The notes beneath the pieces are model-generated. The model saw nothing but the letters and a program-made list of their open reading frames with translations, searched no databases and had not been told where the DNA came from. Both the position numbers and the translations under genes were made by a program. Shown here piece after piece: positions 43,036-51,175 of a stretch of 64,000 bases of DNA. Source of the stretch: UBA4729 sp039931245. Lineage in GTDB: Bacteria > Patescibacteriota > Saccharimonadia > Saccharimonadales > UBA4665. Position 1 is the first letter of the stretch. Each line of letters starts with the position of its first letter. The stretch is taken from the NCBI GenBank assembly GCA_039931245.1, contig JBDTSH010000016.1, forward strand, positions 1 to 64,000, read 5' to 3'.

Positions 43036-44460
43036 CTAAGGACGGACAGGTCCTTTTGACCCAGTCGGGTAGGTCAGTAGATCGCTATCGTCTTTGGTCC
43101 AATGGTCCAAAACGGGCTGTAGGATTCGCCAGCTAGCTAATACTTCTTGGCTGGTCGCAAATAGCGTATGGTCCCCCCGAATCGCGTCGACCAAAACGCG
43201 CTCATAGGCGTCCGGGTGTCCGTGGTCGCCGACAAAAGTCGCGACATAGCTGAAATCCATACTGGCCGGATGGACAACGTCATCAAAACCAGGTTTCTTG
43301 ACTAACAGCTGTACATCGATACCTTCATTCGGTTGAATGCGAAACGTCAGCTGGTTATTGGCAGCATCGGTGCCGGCATGGCCAAAACTAATTGTGATAT
43401 CGGTGCGCTTTTGAGCCACGGCTTTGCCGGTTGCAAGCGTCATAGGCACACCATGCCAACGGTCATTCTCGATGCTGAGCTGCATGGATACGAATGTCTC
43501 GGTTACAGAGCTTTGATTATCGACTTCTTCTCGGTACCCCTCGTATTGAGCTCGGACTACATCGTCAGTTACGTTATTGGCAGCCGGGGGCACGATGGCG
43601 TCGAGCAGAGTTTTTTTCGCGGCGTGAATTGCCGCTATGTTACCAATTTGCTTCGGCAGTTCCATGGTTGTCAGGGCCAGCAATTGCATCAGGTGACTCT
43701 GAATTAGATCTCTCAGGGCGCCAATGTGTTCATAAAAGTTGGCCCGTCCCGCTATCCCGATTTTCTCAAAAGCAACGATATCGATTGAGGTAATATGGCG
43801 GTTATCCCAAATACTCGCAAACAGTGGATTGTGCTGACGGAAGGTCAGAATGTTTTGGGCGGATTCTTTGGCGAGGTAGTGATCGATGCGGAATATTTGG
43901 TTTTCCTCGAACGTGGTGGCGGTTGTCGCAATCAACTCTTCGGCCGAGGTATAGTCGTAACCAAACGGTTTCTCGACTAGTAGACGGCTCTCAGCACTAC
44001 CGTGCTGACACCCTTGATTGAGCCCATGCTCGCCGAGTGAGCGCACTACTGATCCGTACACCTGGGGTGGAATCGAAAGGTAGTAAAGTCGGTTCATGCA
44101 GACCCCGTGGGCAGTTTCGATGTCATCAAGGGTCTGGCGCAGCTGGTTGTATCCTTCGCCGGATGCCGGGTCAAGTTGGATGATTCGGAGGTGTTCGCGA
44201 AAAGCCCGCAAGGCACCGGGGTCGCAAACGTTATTGTCTTCGAGATTGCAAAGTTCGACGTCTTTCAGCAGCTCATCGATAGTCAGTGCCTTGCGGCTCG
44301 TTCCGATAATCTCAAAATCGGCTGGTAACAAATTGTCTTTCAGTAAGTGATAGAGGGCCGGCAGGACCTTACGGCTGGCGAGATCACCCGTAATCCCGAA
44401 GATTACCAAACTGCTGGGTGAAGAATCAAGCAAACGACCAGGGGTAATAGCATCTGCCAT
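43036..44460 (-). CDS. zwf: glucose-6-phosphate dehydrogenase
   Basis: First enzyme of the oxidative pentose-phosphate pathway, making NADPH and 6-phosphogluconolactone. Coenzyme loop GITGDLASRKVLPALYHL; substrate motif RIDHYLAKESAQN with catalytic His; EKPFGYD; FEKIGIAGRANFYEHIGALRDLIQSHL. 474 aa, normal. Its ATG overlaps the gnd stop by one nucleotide (TAATG). Last gene of the pgl-gnd-zwf operon; Entner-Doudoroff genes are absent here. Confidence 0.96.
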   Translation of the reverse strand: MADAITPGRLLDSSPSSLVIFGITGDLASRKVLPALYHLLKDNLLPADFEIIGTSRKALTIDELLKDVELCNLEDNNVCDPGALRAFREHLRIIQLDPASGEGYNQLRQTLDDIETAHGVCMNRLYYLSIPPQVYGSVVRSLGEHGLNQGCQHGSAESRLLVEKPFGYDYTSAEELIATTATTFEENQIFRIDHYLAKESAQNILTFRQHNPLFASIWDNRHITSIDIVAFEKIGIAGRANFYEHIGALRDLIQSHLMQLLALTTMELPKQIGNIAAIHAAKKTLLDAIVPPAANNVTDDVVRAQYEGYREEVDNQSSVTETFVSMQLSIENDRWHGVPMTLATGKAVAQKRTDITISFGHAGTDAANNQLTFRIQPNEGIDVQLLVKKPGFDDVVHPASMDFSYVATFVGDHGHPDAYERVLVDAIRGDHTLFATSQEVLASWRILQPVLDHWTKDDSDLLTYPTGSKGPVRP

Positions 44461-45365
44461 TATTTATTCAATTCGTGGCCACCAAATTTATTGCGCATTG
44501 CTGCCAACAACTTCGTCGCAAACGTGGTCTCGCCATGCTGCGATGCGAGGCGAACATCAAAGGCTGCTTGAATACTTGGCATCGCAATACCAAGTTCCTG
44601 GGCGGTTTCAAGTGTCCAGCGCGCTTCACCACTCTCGGCGACATAGCCGTCGATACCATCAAGCTCTGGGTTTTCGGCCAAAGAGGCTTGGGCTAGCTCA
44701 TTGAGCCATGACGTCACAACGCTATGGTGCTGCCAAACTCTACCGGCGCTCGCCAGGTCGATCCCTTTGTATGGACCCTCTTTAAGTATGTGGTAGCCTT
44801 CGGCCAGACTTTCCATGAGTCCGTATTCGATGGCGTTGTGAGTCATTTTAACGAAATGGCCGCTTCCGGCTGCCCCGAAATTAGCATAAGCGCCTTCCGG
44901 AGCGGATAAAGTCTGCAAAACCGGCTCAAGGGTGTCGAAAGCTGACGGATCATTAGCCCCAGCCATCATCGAGAAGCCGTTGGCATAACCCCAAATTCCA
45001 CCGCTGACGCCAACATCAACTAGCTGTGAGCCCTGGTCTTCTATCCGCTGAGCGAGCTGGCGTGTTAAACGATAATCGGAGTTGCCTCCATCGATAAACA
45101 AGCTGCCTTTTGGAACCAGCGTAAGCCATTCATCGACTTGTTCATCGACAATAGCTGCCGGCAGCATGATCCACAAGATTACTTGTGCCTCCCCAAATGC
45201 AGCTAGGACTTCTTGCTTGCTATAGGCGGCCGTTGCCCCATAACTGGCGGCTTCCTCGATCGGTTCGTGGCTGCGGTTATGGGCAATAACTTGATGTTCG
45301 CTTTCGGCAAGTTTGCGGGCGATTTGCCGGCCCATGCGGCCGAGCCCGTGTATAGCGATTTTCAT
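44460..45365 (-). CDS. gnd: 6-phosphogluconate dehydrogenase, short (GndA/YqeC-like) form
   Basis: Decarboxylates 6-phosphogluconate to ribulose 5-phosphate. Short 301-residue form with Rossmann motif HGLGRMGRQIA, SLFIDGGNSDYR, VDVGVSGGIWGYANGFSMMAG, HFVKMTHNAIEYGLMESLAEGY and final AAMRNKFGGHELNK. Short forms are often NAD-preferring, but the fingerprint cannot settle it here. ATGA overlap with pgl upstream and TAATG overlap with zwf downstream indicate one tightly coupled operon. Confidence 0.95.
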   Translation of the reverse strand: MKIAIHGLGRMGRQIARKLAESEHQVIAHNRSHEPIEEAASYGATAAYSKQEVLAAFGEAQVILWIMLPAAIVDEQVDEWLTLVPKGSLFIDGGNSDYRLTRQLAQRIEDQGSQLVDVGVSGGIWGYANGFSMMAGANDPSAFDTLEPVLQTLSAPEGAYANFGAAGSGHFVKMTHNAIEYGLMESLAEGYHILKEGPYKGIDLASAGRVWQHHSVVTSWLNELAQASLAENPELDGIDGYVAESGEARWTLETAQELGIAMPSIQAAFDVRLASQHGETTFATKLLAAMRNKFGGHELNK

Positions 45366-46036
45366 TCTTCGGTACCTCCTAATTGGTTGTTATACACATA
45401 TGCTTCTGGTAACTCTTTTAATATCTGAGAAGGCTGGGCATCGTAGGAGAGAGTACTGTCGCGGAGTTTCTCCAATGCCTCGCGCTTATCGTCACCGTAG
45501 GCAAAAACGAAGGCTACGGATATTCGCTTGAGGGCGCGGGCGGTAAGGGTTAATCGGGTGTACGGGTTGGATTGGTAGGCCGCGACAAAATCGCGCGAAC
45601 TTACCGCTGGTGAACCTGGCAATATGCCGGCGATATGGCCGTCAGAACCAATTCCAAATTGGCCAATGACATAGTCGGCTTCACTAAAGGCTTGACGTGC
45701 GAGATCTTCGTAGCGTCTGATACTATCGTCCAGCGTGCTGACACCTAATAAAATGGGTAGAATAGTGGCTTGCTTGTGATTAAAACCAGCCGCCAGCAGT
45801 TGTGTGGCGTTAGAATCGGGGTGGCCGACGGGACCAAACCGCTCGTCAGCGAGTAGAATACTTAAATTAGCGGTCAAACTTGGGCTCAAGCGCTGCATAA
45901 TTGCGACACTTAGGTCAATATTTGAGCCGCCCGAGACAAGCCACAAGACTTTATTGCCCCTTTCCAGGTGCTCGGCTAGCCGTTGGTACAAACTATTGGA
46001 TCCAAGTTCATTGTCGGTAGTCTTAATGAATTGCAT
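45362..46036 (-). CDS. pgl: 6-phosphogluconolactonase
   Basis: Hydrolyses 6-phosphogluconolactone between the Zwf and Gnd steps. DevB/NagB-like fold: KVLWLVSGGSNIDLSV, ILLADERFGPVGHPDSNA, QFGIGSDGHIAGILPGSPA, RLTLTARALKRI. The start at 46036 (MQFIKTTDNELG) is chosen because TATAGT ends 7 nt upstream; the frame opens at 46096. 224 aa, normal. First gene of the operon pgl-gnd-zwf. Confidence 0.92.
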   Translation of the reverse strand: MQFIKTTDNELGSNSLYQRLAEHLERGNKVLWLVSGGSNIDLSVAIMQRLSPSLTANLSILLADERFGPVGHPDSNATQLLAAGFNHKQATILPILLGVSTLDDSIRRYEDLARQAFSEADYVIGQFGIGSDGHIAGILPGSPAVSSRDFVAAYQSNPYTRLTLTARALKRISVAFVFAYGDDKREALEKLRDSTLSYDAQPSQILKELPEAYVYNNQLGGTEE

Positions 46037-46043
46037 AGACAAT

Positions 46044-46049
46044 ACTATA
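46044..46049 (-). promoter_or_regulatory. -10 element (TATAGT) 7 nt before pgl
   Basis: TATAGT with 7 nt to the ATG at 46036; predicted leaderless start of the pgl-gnd-zwf operon. Confidence 0.45.
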
Positions 46050-46227
46050 GTACAGGCTACGGGGCTATCGTGAAAGTGCTTGACGGGCCGGATCAATAAA
46101 ATTAGAAAAGCTGCTTGTCTCCGACTTTTGTAACGTGACGTCTCGTCGGGAAATTATTGGTAAAATCTTGGCCAAATGTAGTAATATAGCGTTTTTTTCA
46201 GGCGTGAGTGCATAATATGAAGCAAGT

Positions 46228-47412
46228 ATGTTCGGACTTAATTGGATAGATGTCGTCATTGTAATACTGCTAGCTTTGGCGGTGTATGCAAGCATCAAAA
46301 TCGGTCTTTTGACGCAGGTATTTATAGTAGCTGGTTTTTTGGGGGCCTTATTTGTGGGCGGCTGGCTGTTCCCGTATCTATTGCCTATTCATGACCGGAC
46401 GCTGCGGACCCTCATCAATGCTAACTTAGTGCTCATAGCCGCTATTTACACTGCCATGCGTGGGTATGATTTTGCCCAAAAAATTCACTGGTCATTTCCT
46501 GGAAGTAAGCTGAGTCGGAACAAATTTTTACAGCAAACCGAAACATGGCTTGGTTTTTTGCCAGGTGTCATAGGAAGTCTATTGACGATATGGCTGCTGG
46601 CCGTGATGGTATGCAGATTGCCTTTTGCCGGACTGAGTAACAGCGTAAATGACGCTAGAATTGTTCAGACATTAACGCAAGTGTTGCCTCCAGTCCCGGC
46701 CGTGTTTGCGGAATTTAATCGTCAAATCGACCCAAACGCAGAGCCATATGTATTCGCTCAATCCAAGCCTCAGGCTTCATTCGACTATTCGGTTGCTAGT
46801 GTTGAGCTTGCGGCCACTAAGGCTGCTCCGTCCGTGGTCCGGCTTACTAGTTTTAGTTGTGGGGGGCTTATCAGCGGTTCTGGATTTATCGTGGCGCCTA
46901 ATTTAGTAGCCACCAATGCCCATGTCATTGCCGGAGCGACCCGTCCAATCATCAAATATAACAATACTAGTTATGAAGGAGTACCGGTGTTGTTCGACCC
47001 AGGGATTGATTTCGCGGTCATACGGATTCAAAACTTGGGCGGCTGGCCGCTGGCCTTGGCGCGTGAGAACATAGCTATTGATACTAGTGTGGCTGTTCTG
47101 GGCTATCCCGGAGGCAATTACACCGTATCTCCCGGTTTAATACGCGATAACGCTAGCGTGTTTGGTAGAAATATTTACGACCTTGGCAGGATCGGAAGAA
47201 ATATATACGCGGTCCAAACGAACGTAAATCCAGGCAGTTCTGGTGGCCCAGTTGTCCTCCCGGACGGTCGTGTCGCGGGTATCATATTCAGCAAATCCAA
47301 TACTTCGTCCGATTATGGATATGCACTCGCGTCGTCTTACCTGACAGGAGAACTCAGCAAAGCTCAAAAATCATATCGGCGGGTCAGTACCGGTGCTTGC
47401 ATCGCAAACTAG
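46228..47412 (+). CDS. MarP-like CvpA-trypsin protease, second copy
   Basis: A 394-residue paralogue of the gene at 41701-42867 with the same order: CvpA-type spans (DVVIVILLALAVYASIKIG; VFIVAGFLGALFVGGWLF; and two more), a linker, then a trypsin fold with TNAHVIAG (His), IDFAVIRI (Asp) and NPGSSGGPV (Ser, NPGSSGG rather than GNSGG). The Cys pair (SFSCGG and TGACIAN) is retained. It is divergently transcribed from pgl. Two proteases with such conserved order but different genome sides suggest subfunctionalisation. Confidence 0.9.
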   Translation: MFGLNWIDVVIVILLALAVYASIKIGLLTQVFIVAGFLGALFVGGWLFPYLLPIHDRTLRTLINANLVLIAAIYTAMRGYDFAQKIHWSFPGSKLSRNKFLQQTETWLGFLPGVIGSLLTIWLLAVMVCRLPFAGLSNSVNDARIVQTLTQVLPPVPAVFAEFNRQIDPNAEPYVFAQSKPQASFDYSVASVELAATKAAPSVVRLTSFSCGGLISGSGFIVAPNLVATNAHVIAGATRPIIKYNNTSYEGVPVLFDPGIDFAVIRIQNLGGWPLALARENIAIDTSVAVLGYPGGNYTVSPGLIRDNASVFGRNIYDLGRIGRNIYAVQTNVNPGSSGGPVVLPDGRVAGIIFSKSNTSSDYGYALASSYLTGELSKAQKSYRRVSTGACIAN

Positions 47413-47453
47413 GGGTCGGAAATGTTTTCCGAATCACGGTTTTTATAGTTCGG

Positions 47454-47747
47454 CTAGCTATTAAGGAGTTCGTGCTGCTTTGGGTACTTGCTCATGTGCT
47501 TTTTTATAAGGTATTGATGGTCTGCAACGGTAGCATGTTTATGACAAGTTTTGAAAATAGTGCCTTGAACTGGATGGTGTGCTAATCGCCAGCAGCGCGT
47601 GCAGCGATGACGATAATATAGCGTGTAAAGACTGCCTAGAATCGCGAACTCAGCAAAATCGCTCCCAAAACCAGACCAAAAAACATACCATTTACCGCTT
47701 GGGTCCCAAAACCAGAATGACCCGACGAACACGAAAAAATGATCCAT
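47454..47747 (-). CDS. small membrane protein with CxxC...CxxH motif
   Basis: From ATG 47747: MDHFFVFVGSFWFWDPSGKWYVFWSGFGSDFAEFAI, aromatic membrane-inserting segments, then HRCTRCWRLAHHPVQGTIFKTCHKH, a compact C-x2-C...C-x2-H zinc-ribbon-like motif, and a basic tail. This CxRxAHHPVxGT pattern resembles small phage- and plasmid-associated proteins I recognise only vaguely. The frame opens at 47834 but the extra N-terminus is weak. About 98 aa. It converges on the protease gene (41 bp) and lies beyond the RRM gene's terminator. Confidence 0.55.
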   Translation of the reverse strand: MDHFFVFVGSFWFWDPSGKWYVFWSGFGSDFAEFAILGSLYTLYYRHRCTRCWRLAHHPVQGTIFKTCHKHATVADHQYLIKKHMSKYPKQHELLNS

Positions 47748-47831
47748 GTGCCCATAGTACTGGACTGGGCATTTTTTAGCTAGCAACGGGCGAATGCTAG
47801 ACGGAGTTATATCATGGCTCGGGCATACATT

Positions 47832-47879
47832 CACAGTATGAAAATCCCCCGTCGAAACGGGGGATTTTCATGTACTGTG
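47832..47879 (-). terminator. strong terminator after the RRM gene
   Basis: CACAGTA(c)ATGAAAATCCCCCG, loop TTTCGA, then the complement, 12 nt past the RRM stop. The outer stem (ACAGTA...TACTGT) and inner stem (AAAATCCCCCG) are nearly perfect. Confidence 0.85.
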
Positions 47880-47890
47880 ATGTACGGCTA

Positions 47891-48199
47891 TTAGTAGCGC
47901 TTGCCGCCACCGCCGCCACCGCCGCCACCGAATGAACGGGGCTCGCGTGGAGCTTGTGGACGGGCTTCGCTGACGGCTACGGCACGACCATTGAGGTCTT
48001 TGCCGTTAAGTTCGTCGACAGCTACTTTAGCTTCGTCATCGTTACTCATTTCGACGAAACCAAAGCCCTTAGAGCGGTTGGTGTCGCGGTCCATGATTAC
48101 TTTTGCCGACACAACGGTGCCAGCGGCTGCAAAAAATTGCGCCAAATCGTCATCAGTGGCGGTATAAGCCAGTGATCCGACAAAAAGTTTATTTGCCAT
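47891..48199 (-). CDS. RRM-domain RNA-binding protein with Gly-rich tail
   Basis: A 102-residue single RRM. RNP2 is KLFVGSLAY and RNP1 is KGFGFVEM, with the standard beta-alpha-beta layout (DDLAQFFAAAGTVVSAKVIMD). The tail RPQAPREPRSFGGGGGGGGGKRY is Arg/Gly-rich. Such proteins are cold-shock or RNA-chaperone-like in bacteria. AGAGG lies 9 nt before the ATG and a strong terminator follows, so it is a monocistronic, probably abundant gene. Confidence 0.9.
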   Translation of the reverse strand: MANKLFVGSLAYTATDDDLAQFFAAAGTVVSAKVIMDRDTNRSKGFGFVEMSNDDEAKVAVDELNGKDLNGRAVAVSEARPQAPREPRSFGGGGGGGGGKRY

Positions 48200-48367
48200 T
48201 AGTACTTACCTCTTTCTTGTTCACTGAGGTAAGGTCGATATCTCTCACTTAGCTGCTCCTCGCTCGCGAAACGTTACTTGTATTCTCTAGAAAACTCTTA
48301 TAAATAAGAATCTATTGCAGCTTTTCTAGCCTCAATATTGTGACACACAAGAGGTGAAGTTACAAGA

Positions 48368-48634
48368 CTAGTTAAGACGGTGATGGTTGTCGCCTTTACG
48401 GAACTGTCTAAAAGCAATCAATAACTTTAAGAATTTATCGGATTGTGCGGTGATGGACGGCTGTGTGGATTGACCAATTGCTATGCGAATTAATTCCTCG
48501 GCGAATTTATAATCGGCGGACTGGCCGGCTTGTGCGGCTTGGCCGCTTGGTAATAGACGCATCCCGAGCAGTCCGCCGTGCCTGTAGTTGAGACAGTCAG
48601 TGCCCCACGTCCTGATAAGGCATAGGCCAATCAT
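48368..48634 (-). CDS. hypothetical protein (88 aa)
   Basis: The C-terminal 60 residues (ADYKFAEELIRIAIGQSTQPSITAQSDKFLKLLIAFRQF, in two amphipathic helices) are protein-like; the N-terminal part MIGLCLIRTWGTDCLNYRHGG is less so. A later ATG at 48562 (MRLLPSGQ) is a reasonable alternative start. No family recognised and no clear Shine-Dalgarno. Confidence 0.4.
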   Translation of the reverse strand: MIGLCLIRTWGTDCLNYRHGGLLGMRLLPSGQAAQAGQSADYKFAEELIRIAIGQSTQPSITAQSDKFLKLLIAFRQFRKGDNHHRLN

Positions 48635-48729
48635 AAAATACAGCTGTAAGCTTTTTGACAGACCTTTGTGCAGCGGTAAACTATATTACGCTTAAAGTTA
48701 ATTACTTAGTCTTGAAGACGGGGGGTATT

Positions 48730-49197
48730 ATGCGAAAAGGTACGATATTTCTGGGCACATGTTTAACAGCAATCGGGGCTCTCAGGCTGGCTGTGCCCTT
48801 TTCGTTTAGTCAGGTCGCTGCCCTTGATCCTCTCGTTGCACTTTTGGCGCTCGGTGTCGGGGTAATGGCGCTCGTAAATGGATCGGATTATATGCAGCTG
48901 GTTGATTTACGGCCAGTTTTTAAGGCATTTGGCTTAACCCTGTTGTTGACGGTTTTACTCGGAATTAATTCGCCCACCTTTGTCGATATTCGTCAAACTT
49001 ATATCCCAATTACGGATTTGTTCATCGGGCTGGAGTGTAGTATCGTCCTGTTCTTGCTAACTACCGAAGAACCAGCTGCCGTTAAAGCTCCGCCTTTGTT
49101 GATCTACATCAGCCTCGTTATTCCCCATATGTATCATCGATTGATGGCCCGCTTATCGTTGGTACCGGCCAATCCTCGTCGTAAACACGCTCAGTAG
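48730..49197 (+). CDS. four-span hypothetical membrane protein (155 aa)
   Basis: Begins MRKGTIFLGTCLTAIGALRLAVPF, with a GGGGG-rich site 5-9 nt upstream (frame open from 48655). Hydrophobic segments at ~5-22, ~35-55 (LVALLALGVGVMALVNGSDY), ~65-80 (FGLTLLLTVLLGINSP) and ~98-115 (LFIGLECSIVLFLLTT), then a basic C-terminus (PANPRRKHAQ). No family recognised. The ABC-F gene follows 74 nt downstream. Confidence 0.65.
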   Translation: MRKGTIFLGTCLTAIGALRLAVPFSFSQVAALDPLVALLALGVGVMALVNGSDYMQLVDLRPVFKAFGLTLLLTVLLGINSPTFVDIRQTYIPITDLFIGLECSIVLFLLTTEEPAAVKAPPLLIYISLVIPHMYHRLMARLSLVPANPRRKHAQ

Positions 49198-49257
49198 CGG
49201 CGCATCTTGCTGGGTAGGTGTACCCTATCTAGGGGTGGTCATCGCCTCCGTATCTGT

Positions 49258-49263
49258 TACAAT
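49258..49263 (+). promoter_or_regulatory. -10 element (TACAAT) 8 nt before ABC-F gene
   Basis: TACAAT with 8 nt to the ATG at 49272; no Shine-Dalgarno. Confidence 0.45.
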
Positions 49264-49271
49264 GAAGTGCT

Positions 49272-50933
49272 ATGCTCTTGTCTATTAATGTTACAGAAAA
49301 ATCATTCGGCGATAAATCACTCTACACGGATTTGCAGTTCAATGTCCAAAAAGGAGAAAAAGTTGGATTGATTGGTCGCAATGGTACCGGTAAATCGACA
49401 CTTTTTAATCTTATTACGGGTGCCGATACTGACTACCAAGGTGAAATAGCGATTAATCGCCGGGCAATTGTGGTAGCCAGCCGTCAAGAACACCACGGCT
49501 ACGAAGCTAAAACTGCGCTAGAGTATATTCAAGGAGATCTACCTGAATATGCGTCGCTCATCCATGTTATTGATACCTACCCAGAAACGATGGGGGCGGA
49601 TACTCGTAAAATCCAGCGTTTTACTGAAGCACTTGATCGATTTAATCACTTGGGTTACTTCCAGCTTGAGGATGAAATATCACAAGCTTTTGATGATTAT
49701 CAAATCGATCCTGCCAAGATGCATAGTCATTTGTCGGACCTGAGCGGTGGCCAAGTTCGTATGATCGAGCTTATTAAAGTTCAGCGCAGCCGTGGTGATT
49801 TAGCTCTGATTGATGAGCCTACTAACCACATGGATTACGTTGCCAAACAAGCATTCATCAAGTGGCTGAACGGCAGCAAAGAAGCTATGTTGGTCGTTAC
49901 GCACGACCGTGACGTCTTGCGGGCGGTTGACCAAATTATCGAAATACGCGACGGCCAAGCCTATCAGTTTAAGGGCAACTACGAGCAGTATCTTTCGATT
50001 AATACCAACCAAATCACTGCCCAAGTTAACGAATATGACTTGACCCAGCGCCGAATGCGTAATCTTACCGAGGATATCGTCCGTTTCCGTCGAATGAAAG
50101 AAAAAGCCCGTGACCCGGGCACAATTAAGCGCTTTAAGTCGCAAGAAATTCGGGCTGGTGCCGAGTTGGCGCGTTTGTCAGGTGCCGAGAAGCCTTCATT
50201 TTGGATCGATCAGGAATCGGCTGGGTCGCTCAACACTAAAATGACCTCGGCCTACGAAAAGTATAAGGCGACGAATATTCGAGTTACTACCAACGCCAAA
50301 GTGAGCGAATCATCGCGCTTACTTGTACAAATTGATAAGTTGAGCCTGGGTTATGATGGCCAGCCGGCATTATTTAAAGATGTGTCCTTTTCGTTGCATG
50401 AGGGTGAGCGCGTCCGGCTACACGGCCGTAACGGTGCCGGCAAGAGCACAATCGTCAATGCGATAGTTGCCAAAGCCAGGGGCACAAAATCACCGTCACG
50501 AACATTGGTCGGTCATATCGCGGTCGAAACCGATTTGCGTATCGGGCTCTACGAACAGGAAATCTCAAGTCGCTACCTGCCGATGAAACTAGCAGCTGCC
50601 ATCGAGCAGGTTTTGGCTGACGCCGACCTGCCTGTCGATGAGCGTAAAGTAAAGCAATTACTCGGTAATTATCTTTTTAATCCAATGACGGATGGTGATA
50701 TGCTCGTCGAACGTCTCAGCGGCGGCCAAAAAGCCCGGTTCCAACTAATCCGTATGCTCATCAATGACCCTCAGTTGTTAATTCTTGATGAGCCGACTAA
50801 TCACCTAGATCTCCCCAGTATTGAGGAACTTGAGAATGCACTCATGGGATATCATGGGGCGCTAATCTATATTTCTCACGATAGCTACTTCGCAAATAAA
50901 CTTGCTGGCGAAACCATTAAAATAGGTAAATAA
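49272..50933 (+). CDS. ABC-F translational ATPase
   Basis: A 553-residue soluble protein with two ABC domains and no membrane part. Domain 1 has GRNGTGKST, LSGGQVRMIELIK and LIDEPTNHMD; the charged linker (~230-290, TQRRMRNLTEDIVRFRRMKEKARDPGTIKRFK) is the P-site tRNA interaction motif. Domain 2 has GRNGAGKST, LSGGQKARFQLIRML and LLILDEPTNHLD. Members bind the ribosome, some giving antibiotic protection and others aiding translation; the subfamily cannot be fixed here. Minimal genomes usually keep one or two such genes. Confidence 0.92.
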   Translation: MLLSINVTEKSFGDKSLYTDLQFNVQKGEKVGLIGRNGTGKSTLFNLITGADTDYQGEIAINRRAIVVASRQEHHGYEAKTALEYIQGDLPEYASLIHVIDTYPETMGADTRKIQRFTEALDRFNHLGYFQLEDEISQAFDDYQIDPAKMHSHLSDLSGGQVRMIELIKVQRSRGDLALIDEPTNHMDYVAKQAFIKWLNGSKEAMLVVTHDRDVLRAVDQIIEIRDGQAYQFKGNYEQYLSINTNQITAQVNEYDLTQRRMRNLTEDIVRFRRMKEKARDPGTIKRFKSQEIRAGAELARLSGAEKPSFWIDQESAGSLNTKMTSAYEKYKATNIRVTTNAKVSESSRLLVQIDKLSLGYDGQPALFKDVSFSLHEGERVRLHGRNGAGKSTIVNAIVAKARGTKSPSRTLVGHIAVETDLRIGLYEQEISSRYLPMKLAAAIEQVLADADLPVDERKVKQLLGNYLFNPMTDGDMLVERLSGGQKARFQLIRMLINDPQLLILDEPTNHLDLPSIEELENALMGYHGALIYISHDSYFANKLAGETIKIGK

Positions 50934-50965
50934 CTTCGAAATTAATTCGGTAATTTTCGCTAGAA

Positions 50966-50991
50966 TATGTACTATGTACAGTTTTATGTAC
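50966..50991. repeat. three copies of TATGTAC
   Basis: TATGTAC at 50966, 50973 and 50985 (the first two in tandem), downstream of the microprotein stop at 51000. Related GTAC-containing sequence lies on the other side of the microprotein (51098-51138). Confidence 0.5.
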
Positions 50992-50999
50992 TTGAGGGG

Positions 51000-51074
51000 C
51001 TAGCGTTCGTTCTCGCTGAGATTGTCGTTCAGAAACACTTGTTCAATAAGTATCGGTCGCTTAGTTTTGCCCAT
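51000..51074 (-). CDS. 24-aa microprotein with near-perfect Shine-Dalgarno
   Basis: ATG 51074 to TAG 51000 encodes MGKTKRPILIEQVFLNDNLSENER, charged and soluble. AAAGGAGG sits 4 nt before the ATG, the best ribosome site in the window, and AGGAG occurs again 8 nt further upstream. The region just upstream carries a TACGTTAACGTA palindrome. It is bracketed by TATGTAC repeats downstream. A real, tightly regulated gene is likely but there is no family match. Confidence 0.5.
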   Translation of the reverse strand: MGKTKRPILIEQVFLNDNLSENER

Positions 51075-51097
51075 GGAGCCTCCTTTACTCCTCTGAT

Positions 51098-51138
51098 GGT
51101 ACGTTAACGTAGCACTAGCGGTATGTAAGATAACGTAC
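51098..51138. promoter_or_regulatory. palindromic operator-like site upstream of the microprotein
   Basis: TACGTTAACGTA (51100-51111) is a perfect 12-bp palindrome. A half-site TAACGTAC recurs at 51131-51138, giving two possible binding sites before the microprotein gene at 51074. Confidence 0.4.
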
Positions 51139-51175
51139 AGTTAGCATGAGCTTTATTACGATTTACCGTCAGGTT

